Notes under the pieces: generated by a model
What the model was told of the DNA's origin: nothing
The model's database searches: none
Seen by the model: only the letters and a program-made list of their open reading frames with translations
NCBI RefSeq assembly: GCF_963678635.1
Contig: NC_087062.1
Coordinates: 57,331,787-57,358,286 of the forward strand
Origin: Symsagittifera roscoffensis
Lineage: Eukaryota; Xenacoelomorpha; Acoela; Convolutidae
Reading direction: 5' to 3'
DNA: 26,500 nucleotides
Part shown: piece after piece, positions 19,625 through 26,500 of the stretch
Numbering within the stretch: the first letter of the stretch is position 1
How the letters are laid out: each line of letters opens with the position of its first letter
Program-made: the position numbers and the translations under genes

Positions 19625-19720
19625 CAATCGATTATAATCTGTTTTCGTTTTCAAAAAAGCCATTAAAATCCACTGTTTTGTAAAAAACAAAAATAATCGA
19701 TTATAATCGATTTAAAATCC
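19625..19720. repeat. Remnants of the AATCGATTATAATCGATT repeat family
   Basis: CAATCGATTATAATCTG at 19627 and AATCGATTATAATCGATT at 19695 frame a stretch similar to the tandem unit at 16178-16430 (AAAATCCACTGTTTT). The rest of 19491-19980 shows no gene. Confidence 0.6.
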
Positions 19721-20012
19721 TTTAGAATGACTCTGTATTATTCACATTTCTAAACCTACTCACATTTACTTAACTTGGTCGCAGTTTCAACACCCCTCAT
19801 TTTTCAACACTCGCCCCTTTCCCTGAAATTTAGTTTATTTTGGCGACCTTTTAGATCTGGTAAAGCAAAAATGGATCTGAGAACAAAATCAACGCAGGGG
19901 GATCCTGCGTTTGGTGAGTGGTTTTGATGTACTGCTGAATGCATTATTTAAGACGTTATGAACTATTGGTGCTTAGCTCCACGCCTATTTCAAAGTGTCT
20001 TTTTGGGGGGGG

Positions 20013-20090
20013 GCGACAATTTGTCGCAAAGGGCAATTGGTCGCATGCGACAATTGGTAGCATTTCGACGAGCGAACAATTTCGTCGAAA
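20013..20090. repeat. Cluster of three inverted repeats
   Basis: GCGACAA-T-TTGTCGC (20013-20027), the perfect palindrome GTCGCATGCGAC (20040-20051), and TTTCGACGA paired with TCGTCGAAA (20063-20071 / 20082-20090) follow each other within 80 bases. They are preceded by a run of nine Gs at 20005-20013. The shared word ACAATT-GTCG recurs at 20366 and 20602. It is probably a remnant of a palindrome-rich mobile element. Confidence 0.6.
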
Positions 20091-20144
20091 AGAAATTGTC
20101 CGTAACAGTTATATGTAATTGTTAAAAAATTGCATGTAGTTCTT

Positions 20145-20245
20145 AAACAGGGGGCACAACAGCGGTTCGCCGTGATGAGCTGCACAGCTCTTGTGTTGGT
20201 CCTTTCCCTCGGGGATAAATGGTCTTAATAATCTTAATGTAATTG
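20145..20245 (+). mobile_element. Possible 3' tail of a non-LTR element
   Basis: GGTTCGCCGTGAT is followed by GAGCTG-CA-CAGCTC (a 6-bp hairpin at 20177-20190), TTGTGTTGGTCCTTTCCCTC, GGGGATAAATGGT and then short AAT/CTTAAT repeats. A hairpin with a simple-repeat tail suits the 3' end of a LINE or SINE, and the wording looks familiar from such tails, but no database comparison was possible. Confidence 0.35.
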
Positions 20246-20374
20246 GAAATGATTAAATTTAGCAATGTGAACTGACCAAGTGGGGTGTAGAAGTGGACAT
20301 GGAATGTTTCTCTACTATGGATCTACTAAGTTAAGAATCCGGATTAAATTACCTATCAACGAATTGTCGCTTTT

Positions 20375-20630
20375 CTAATTACCAACAATTGTAGCTTGTG
20401 GCCACTTGCCACCATTTCCAATTTTGGACCACGATGTGAAATAAGACTCATTCAATTTGCTTATAAAATCAAATAGTGAAAATTTGAGCTTGAAATCAAT
20501 GACTACATTGTGCAAATCCTCCTTTGAAAGAAAGATGGCTCGCCTGTTTTCCAGGTCCTGACCCGTACGACAAATTTTCACCGGACTTCAACAGAGGGAC
20601 GCAATTGTCGTTTTCAGTATCAGACGCCAT
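20375..20630 (-). CDS. Possible exon or decayed gene start, unknown product
   Basis: The ATG at 20630 (minus) opens a frame reading MASDTENDNCVPLLKSGENL and continuing about 43 codons. An overlapping frame, 20375-20581, reads LSKEDLHNVVIDFKLKFSLF and SYFTSWSKIGNGGKWPQA, ending near a GTAATT donor-like site. The two could be one gene with a frameshift, two exons, or chance. Composition looks protein-like in both. I recognise no family. Confidence 0.25.
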
Positions 20631-20639
20631 CACTTAGAG

Positions 20640-21350
20640 CCAAAAAGATCAAGAAAAAAATCAACAGTATAATAACTCGATAATGACACAAAAAGTACGA
20701 TCGATGAACTGAATTTCTATAGTAAATTAATCTCATAGATAAACACAGTATACAAACAATATTTTTAATCATGTTAATAACAGTTGAAAAATTGAATCGA
20801 TAGTATGATTAAGAGTCAAATATTTTATTCTATGCGTCTGTATTTTAGATTTGCACTACTCGTGCTACATTCAATTTGTAATATTGACAAACTTAAGAAC
20901 AAATTTTAGAAAATTGAATAAAAAACAGAAAAAAACAAGTTCATGTCCCAGAATCGTCACAGCTTGAGCTAAACTTATCTTTTTGCCTCGAAGAGGCTGC
21001 CTCAACTAATGAGCAACTTGATTAGAGCTAAATCTGCAAAAAGTCATACCTATGTAAAACGTTCCGCAAACTTAAGCAAGAAAATGGCAAAAATATCTCT
21101 AAATTAGTAGAAAAAAGTGAAATAAGGGAAAAAATAAAAGCCTGAAAAAGCTATAAGCCGATATCGCAGCGGGTTTCATGACAAATTATCCCTTACCTTT
21201 TTATCCCAGGCGAAGTTATCCCAGTCTTTGCGTTGTCTTTCATAATCAGAATTATTTCAATTATGACTCCATTACCAGGTTGAAAAAAAATTAATTCCTA
21301 GAAAAGAGTCTTTTACCATTGGCACTATCTCTATATGGCGTCTCGAAATA
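20640..21350. other. AT-rich DNA, no gene recognised
   Basis: Nothing supported beyond a small GCCTC-GAA-GAGGC hairpin near 20987. Frames are short and broken. Confidence 0.5.
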
Positions 21351-21356
21351 ATTGAG

Positions 21357-21427
21357 GCAGTCTCTTTTTAATTGCGATATAGATATATGCACCAATCTTT
21401 GGCAATCTATATCATAAACAAGACTGC
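21357..21427. other. Large imperfect hairpin (about 71 nt)
   Basis: Nested pairing: GCAGTCT (21357-21363) with AGACTGC (21421-21427), GATATAGAT (21376-21384) with ATCTATATC (21405-21413), and CCAA with TTGG near the loop. The size fits a small structured RNA or a MITE end; there is no direct evidence of transcription. Confidence 0.5.
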
Positions 21428-21942
21428 TCGTATCAGGGCGAAGCAGAGGTTTATGGAGCAGTAATAACCTTTAAAAATTCAATGAAATAAAACAAAATAA
21501 AAAAAAAAGTTTTCTAAACTTTGAAATTTTTTATGAAAATCATCCCCCACACGCCATACAAAGTACAAAAGGATAGATTTCGCTCCTTGTAAAAAACCAA
21601 TTATGGCAAATAAGCTTCTTTTAATCAATTTGGAACGATTCTTAAGAAGTATTAACTCTCCGCTTACGCGTTAATAGCGCGAAATATATCGCGCGTTAAT
21701 TGTCCCAAATTGGCCAAAATGGCAATCTTTAAACCCTCGTAACTTTACGAAAAACGATCACAGGTGAAATATCTTTTCAAATTCAAATTTGAGCTCAAGA
21801 CAACATTACCTTTCGAGTGATGTAAAAAAAATTCCGTCAAAAATGGCTAGTTAAAAAGTCGAAATTTGTTAATAAGTCGAAGAAAAAAAACCCACCCCGA
21901 GCACAAATATTCCGTTACTTTCGTATCGAAAGTCGGAACAAT
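21422..21942 (+). repeat. Dispersed direct repeat, copy A
   Basis: Shares with 23346-23767, in the same order: GACTGC-TGTATCAGGGC, TATGGAGCAGTA, GCGTTAATTGTCCCAAATTG, AACTTTACGAAAAA, ATCACAGGTGAAATATC, AAAAATGGCTAGTTAAAAAG and CCACCCCGAGCACAAATATT. It ends in a small CTTTCG / CGAAAG hairpin. No coding frame is kept in common, so it is a non-coding repeat. Confidence 0.8.
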
Positions 21943-23345
21943 AAATTTTTAATCCTTTATGGGATATTTTAATTGATGTGGGCTCTAGTGGTATGAGCTA
22001 TTGTGTCCATTAGGATATATGGGTATGGGATATTTTGTCCTGTCACCAAACCAGGAGACTTTGAATCACACGTTCTCACATCTCCGTAATGATCAATTTA
22101 AAATGGAAACAGCCACCTAAATCAGAAACAACCGATGCTTTCAACTGCCAATGCTATGCAGCGAAATAGCCATCAAATGTTTTTTTGATAAAAAGTTAGA
22201 ATAGCCAAATGCTGTAAAATGGTCAGAGAATAATTCAAAGACAATGATCCAAGTGAAGAATTTAAAAAAATACAAATCATTTCATAAAATAGTTTTTAAA
22301 TAAGCAATATTTGATAAAAAGCAATTTAATTATATAAACTCTAAAATGTGTAGCCAAAGTAATCTGAAAAATCGGATTCTCGAAAAAGTTGGTGCATTTT
22401 TGGACACTGAGACAATTTTTTATTAAATGGTTTGATAACTGGAAGCTTTTTTTTGAGGTTAACATTGATAGAACAAATCCAACGTGCAACATAAATCCAT
22501 ATTAGTTATGTTCGACAAAGAATAAGCAATCAAAATATCAATAAAATTGATAGTACTGAAAGTTAAAAAAATTACTGAGAATCATAAAAAAATGTAACCA
22601 TAGTCATAACAACAAATAAATGTATTGTATATAGATGAGACTCACATCTTTAATCGTGAAACTAATGATCATGAAAAAAAACTTAGGATAAAAACTAAAT
22701 GTAATTTTGTAATACAGAAGACAGACTCTGGATAAAACTTATTTAAACCAAAATAAAAAAGCCCAATAGAAGCCAAAGCTGTGCTCTTCTGTTTTAACTT
22801 TTAAAACTGAGAGAAAAAAACCTCGTGGATCGTTTTTCCACAAATTTCAGAATTTTTTCCTCAAAGCAGCAGAAAAACAAAAAATCCACCAGGTTTTTCA
22901 TCAAATATAAGCTTCAAGAAAGAGTAATTTAATTATCACACTAATATGAAATACTTTTAAAAAAAGTTTAATGAAACGAAAAAAGTTTGGGACAAAAATT
23001 TTTGATAGCTCAAAAACTTTTGTTGACATAATAAACAACTTTTTAAATTAAACTGAATAAAATTCTAAAAACAAAAAAAAATGAGAAAAATTGTTCGTTT
23101 AAAATTGAAAAAACACGTTTTTTTTTTCAAAGCAAAAAAAATTCTTTTTTGTTCTTTGTTTTTCAAGTCCACTCTTAGTTCCTTCCCATCTTTTCGTTAA
23201 ATGGTTGGAAAAGCATCATACTAATTTTAGTAATAATAATTAAACACTATTAACCATAATAATTACAGCTCTAAGAAATAACACAAGCTACACAGGCAGG
23301 AAAACGGACAGAAGTAGCTTTTAAAAAACACACAAAATGGAGCAT
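21943..23345. other. AT-rich DNA between the direct repeats
   Basis: Long A and T runs with no gene seen. The 71-codon minus frame at 22277-22492 has no recognisable features. Confidence 0.5.
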
Positions 23346-23767
23346 GACTGCTTGTATCAGGGCAAGGCCCTGAAAGTTCTGACTGCCACTTATGGTCTAT
23401 GGAGCAGTACTAACATGAAAAACTAAAATAAAATAAATCAAAATGAAAACCTTTTTTGTGAAAATTATCCACCACACGTAATATAAAATTCAAAGTGACA
23501 GATTTCGCATCATAGTAACAAATCAATTATGGCGCGTTAATTGTCCCAAATTGACCAAAATGGCGTTACACCCCTATAACTTTACGAAAAATAATCACAG
23601 GTGAAATATCATTTCAAATTTAAGCTCAGGAGAACAATACCATTTGAATGATATAAAAAATCATGTCAAAAATGGCTAGTTAAAAAGTCGAAATTTGTCT
23701 GAAGAAGAAAAACAACCCACCCCGAGCACAAATATTCCGTTTCTTTCGTTACGAAAGTCGTAACAAA
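23346..23767 (+). repeat. Dispersed direct repeat, copy B
   Basis: About 100 bases shorter than copy A (21422-21942), mainly because the stretch around 21610-21690 is missing. Base differences and small gaps throughout suggest old copies of one family and not a recent duplication. Confidence 0.8.
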
Positions 23768-24680
23768 AAGCTTATTACCAGGCCCAGTAAAATTTTGGAA
23801 GCGGAATTGACAGAACCTGGCTGATGGGACAGAAGTTTTAATAGAGCAGCAGGAATTTTGATGAAGAGTCAATAAAAACCAATTAACAAACCCCATTTTT
23901 CTCAGTTTTCTGCAGCAAATAACTAAAAGAGAAAAAACAAAATATGTCCTAAATTTTCTCCATAATATACCATAATACAGCAAATTCCAAAAAGCAGAAA
24001 AAAAAACAGATTCAGTTTAATAAGCAGCTCATTTTCAATTATTACATAGTAGAATTCCTCTGAGCATGCAAATATTGTATTAAAAAAGTTAATAAGGATC
24101 GCCAAAAGCTAACAGCAATGAAAATATTTCGTTTTCGTTTTACCGCATTTTCGTTAACTTTTACTAATGACATTTATGAAAGTAACGTTTTTGGAAATGG
24201 TGCCAAAAAACTTCTTCCAATTTACATCCTACGGTCTGAAGGATTTTATATAAATCCAAGTTTTTGTATATGAATTTTTTCATACCGGAATAGAGCGTAG
24301 TTTTTGATACCTTTGATAATTTTTTAAAATGCTTTTTTGGGAACCGGAGGGCCTCAAATCGATCAACATGCAAAGTAAACTTTCGCTATCATCAAAGCAT
24401 ATATCCAACAGTCTCAATTATGTTGGCAATATCCTTTGTTTTTACACGCAAAAGTGTGGAAGAAAGGTCACAATCACGCCTGTCGCATAAATCCACGAAA
24501 GGAAACTTTGTTCCTCTCCTTTAGCAATACAATAAAAGTTCGAATAAAGTTTCACGAAATTATAAAACCATTATAACTCAGTCTGTAATGCGGGGAAATA
24601 ACAGAAGCAGGCTATGCTTAGACTGGCTGATAGCCTTTCATAGAACATCAGCTAATTGCAGAAACAACGACTCCACGAAT
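23768..24680. other. AT-rich DNA, no firm gene
   Basis: One minus-strand frame (24164-24373, no ATG) reads HVDRFEALRFPKKHFKKLSK and LDLYKILQTVGCKLEEVFWH, which has a protein-like balance of residues but no family I know. Nothing else is supported. Confidence 0.35.
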
Positions 24681-25096
24681 CGTAGTGGAACCTGATCTAA
24701 ACTACATTTTATGATTGGATAAATTAGATAATTTACCACTGTAAAGTATTCAATATTAACCAATCATGATCCATCTAACTAACAACCCACTTATTTGTAA
24801 GTGCTGAAATTACTTGTAATTTCAGCACCAGAGAGATTTGAATTTAACTTAGAAATTAGTTGCCTCTCCAAGAGAACTTCAGCAGCCGCAATAAACCAGT
24901 ATACCCTAGATCTATTGAGCCTAGCAGAGACTAGTTAAACAACCTGAGACTAGAATAGTATAAGAGTAAGATTAGGATCGGTATTAGACTAAGAAGTTGC
25001 ACGAATCTATCAGGCCGAAAATAAGATAGCGTGACGAGCAGACGGTGTACCCTATCCGAAATTACTCTATGAGTTAAGACCATCGGTTATAACTCA
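24681..25096 (+). repeat. LTR-like / leader block of the retrotransposon, plus orientation
   Basis: It matches the minus-strand block 3837-4382 in the same order: TGGAACC, AACCAATC-TGATCCATC, palindrome, TAAGATTAGGATC, AAGTTGCACGAATC, GCAGACGGTGTACC. It ends in AACTCA two bases before a primer-binding-like TGGTGCAACC. Similarity is patchy, so this is an older or different subfamily. The 5' edge is where similarity fades, not a defined terminus. Confidence 0.45.
24801..24828. other. Perfect inverted repeat, 13-bp arms, 2-base centre
   Basis: GTGCTGAAATTAC, TT, then the exact reverse complement. It is the counterpart of 4233-4260; the only changed pair is T:A here against C:G there, altered in both arms. 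Confidence 0.85.
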
Positions 25097-25098
25097 TC

Positions 25099-25108
25099 TG
25101 GTGCAACC
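25099..25108 (+). other. Primer-binding-like site
   Basis: TGGTGCAACC two bases after a CA, in the place where an LTR element pairs with a tRNA 3' end. Matching sites are TGGTGCACCC (3827-3836, minus) and TGGTGCGACC (3974-3983, minus). The tRNA was not identified. Confidence 0.35.
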
Positions 25109-25182
25109 ATAAGTCTCGAACAAGACCTTATAGCTTAGAACTAACCAAAAAAAGATTAGAATTTAGACAGAACATTTTTAAA

Positions 25183-25416
25183 ATGTTACACGACGATAAT
25201 TTAATCGAAATGTCTCTACGACTCAATAGATCAGAGCCAATATTCCGAACGATAATAGAACTACCCGGAATTGGAAGAAGACCTCGAACCAGAGACGACA
25301 TACGACAAAGTAGAAACTTACCAAATAGTTATATGATAGTACGGCAAAAGCCAACACAAACTTTTATATTTAGAATCTTATTAGCAATGAATTTAGATTT
25401 TCATTTGCAAACTTAA
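25183..25416 (+). CDS. Small basic ORF A of the retrotransposon (77 aa), unknown function
   Basis: An intact frame from ATG to TAA. It contains MSLRLNRSEPIFRTIIELPG, an arginine-rich centre GIGRRPRTRDDIRQSR, and VRQKPTQTFIFRILLAMN. The minus-strand relative at 3558-3773 keeps LRLNRS-PIF and R-KP-(2)-F-RIL-A-N at corresponding places while the DNA between and around has diverged. The many arginines suggest nucleic acid binding, which is inference. It lies about 75 bases after the primer-binding-like site and about 930 bases before the large ORF. I know of no family with this sequence. An alternative is that it is the first exon or a leader peptide of a longer protein. Confidence 0.5.
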   Translation: MLHDDNLIEMSLRLNRSEPIFRTIIELPGIGRRPRTRDDIRQSRNLPNSYMIVRQKPTQTFIFRILLAMNLDFHLQT

Positions 25417-25741
25417 ATCTTGAAGTCAATCTTCATGATCATTTCAGGCGCTAAACAAAAATATTAATATACAATAACGATTGATAAAAAGATCTCAGAT
25501 CGTTTTTCTAAAATTCTGCAGTATTCTATAAAACATGTTTGGAAAATATTTATTGAAAATCAAAACAAAAATTAGTAGCATGACAATAAACTGTTAGTAA
25601 TCATAAAATCATCAGTTGTCCCAGCTTCATCACCTAAAACATAACAGCAATCATAAGCTCACTAATATCATTAAAATACTAAATCTTTTCTTAAATAAAT
25701 TTAAACCATTTGAAACTTAAATTCACTTAATTTTAAAATCA

Positions 25742-25826
25742 GATCATCAAGGCTTACCCTTGGATCTTAATTAATTTTCTATTTGATTAAATTTAAAACT
25801 TGATCATCAAGGCCTATCCTTGGATC
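25742..25826 (+). repeat. Two GATCATCAAGG hairpin units
   Basis: GATCATCAAGGC-TA-CCTTGGATC at 25742-25766 and 25802-25826, 60 bases apart. ATCAAGG can pair with CCTTGGAT with one bulge. Relatives occur at 3060-3083 (same sense relative to the element) and 3901-3924 (opposite sense). Confidence 0.65.
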
Positions 25827-25970
25827 AAAAAGAACAATTTTGTTCTCCCCCACCCACTTAGCTAGTGTCTAACGACCTCAAACGTCGATTCACTATCCAA
25901 CCCTTTCAAAAAACCCAAGACTAATAGAAATTTTTGAACAAAACTAATCATTCAAATTAGGATAAACAGT

Positions 25971-25988
25971 GAATAACTTCGGTTATTC
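25971..25988 (+). other. Leader hairpin with C(UUCG)G tetraloop
   Basis: GAATAAC, TTCG, GTTATTC: a perfect 7-bp stem closed by C:G on a UUCG loop, one of the most stable RNA tetraloops. An outer GTGAA / TTCAC pairing is an alternative. Confidence 0.65.
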
Positions 25989-26343
25989 ATCCTTCACTTG
26001 AAACCTCCTCTTACCAGACCCAGGATAAATCTTAGACTTAGTAAGTTTAAAATAGTATCTAACGAACTACTCGCGTTCTAATTATACCTGAACCTTGTGG
26101 ATCGATTTACTATTCTCCAACCCTTGAACACAATCACTACCCCTAAGTAAGATTAAGTAAGTTAACACCTTAGCTTATACTAGCCACGAGAAAGTAAAAA
26201 ATCATTCTTCGGAATCGATATACTTTTCTCTCCAACCCTGAACAAATAGACCCAGGTTAAGCTAACCAAAAAATCGTAAGGACTAACAATTTAAGAAAAT
26301 AGAAATCATCTAACAACTTCTTGCATCCGTCATCCTAAACCTT

Positions 26344-26500
26344 ATGTCATTTAAAAATCTAGGAAACAAACAAACAATCGTTTTGCACAACTGTGAAATA
26401 GATAACAAAAAATACGACCTTGTAATCACACCACACACACAAACAGTTGGATATATTAGAACAAAACGACAAACACTAAAAAGGAAAATAATAACTAAAC
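26344..26500 (+). CDS. Start of the large unassigned ORF, intact, runs off the window
   Basis: From the ATG at 26344 the frame is open for 52 codons to the window end: MSFKNLGNKQTIVLHNCEID, KYDLVI, YIRTKRQTLKRKIITK. It aligns with the decayed starts at 2437 and 7320 on the minus strand (M-S-x2-NLG, HNC-I-D, YDLVI, YIR-K-QT-K). It is therefore the best preserved member of the ORF that lies before gag in those copies. Rich in K, T and N; no domain recognised. What follows to the right of the window should show whether gag and pol come next. Confidence 0.55.
   Translation, partial: MSFKNLGNKQTIVLHNCEIDNKKYDLVITPHTQTVGYIRTKRQTLKRKIITK

Larger units (their letters stand above)
25417..26343 (+). 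other. Structured non-coding spacer of the retrotransposon
   Basis: No coding frame. It carries two GATCATCAAGG...CCTTGGATC hairpin-like units (25742-25766, 25802-25826), a C(UUCG)G hairpin (25971-25988), and a phrase close to CGATTTACTATTCTCCAACCC three times (about 25877, 26104 and 26216), with AGACCCAGG twice (26017 and 26249). Most of these also occur in the spacer of the minus-strand copies. Confidence 0.55.

Noticed and set aside
23666-23983. 105-codon minus-strand ORF
   Set aside because: It overlaps direct repeat B, and its frame is not kept in repeat A; composition fits translated AT-rich DNA.
1-26500. Bacterial features, CRISPR arrays, phage or defence systems
   Set aside because: No regularly spaced identical repeats, no operons and no ribosome-binding-site pattern. 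Introns, LINE and LTR elements show a eukaryotic nuclear genome.

Overview
The window reads as AT-rich nuclear DNA from an invertebrate animal. There are no bacterial-style operons, tRNAs, rRNAs or CRISPR arrays. Coding sequence is sparse and interrupted by GT..AG introns, and several classes of decayed eukaryotic transposable element are present. The sequence does not let me name the species.

Layout. (1) 1-7800, minus strand: two tandem copies, about 4.8 kb apart, of one decayed LTR-type retrotransposon. Each carries a long broken ORF of unknown function followed by a gag fragment. Between them (2922-4575) lies the element's leader/LTR-like region with a perfect 13-bp-arm inverted repeat and a small ORF. 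A 200-base N gap follows (7801-8000). (2) 8001-13200: AT-rich DNA without recognisable genes, holding a 457-bp MITE (11930-12386) flanked by a perfect 9-bp target duplication. (3) 13203-15190, minus: a broken LINE reverse transcriptase with a possible PHD-like finger upstream, then an isolated GC-rich exon-like ORF (15320-15478). (4) 15590-16430: a diverged ~55-bp minisatellite and a 109-bp tandem duplication containing an 18-bp perfect palindrome. (5) 16684-17925, plus: the 3' end of another LTR retrotransposon (pol tail, hairpin, polypurine tract, LTR start). (6) 18787-19369, minus: two exons of an MFS transporter resembling the SVOP/SV2 group, the only clear host gene. (7) 19430-24680: repeats, palindrome clusters, a large imperfect hairpin and a dispersed direct repeat pair. 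(8) 24681-26500, plus: a diverged relative of the first retrotransposon family in the opposite orientation, with an intact small ORF and the intact start of the large ORF, which runs off the window.

The most interesting material is the retrotransposon family at both ends. Comparing its diverged copies shows a hairpin kept by a compensatory base-pair change, a small ORF whose protein is kept, a C(UUCG)G hairpin in the leader, and a large unassigned ORF lying 5' of gag, which is not the usual gag-pol order.
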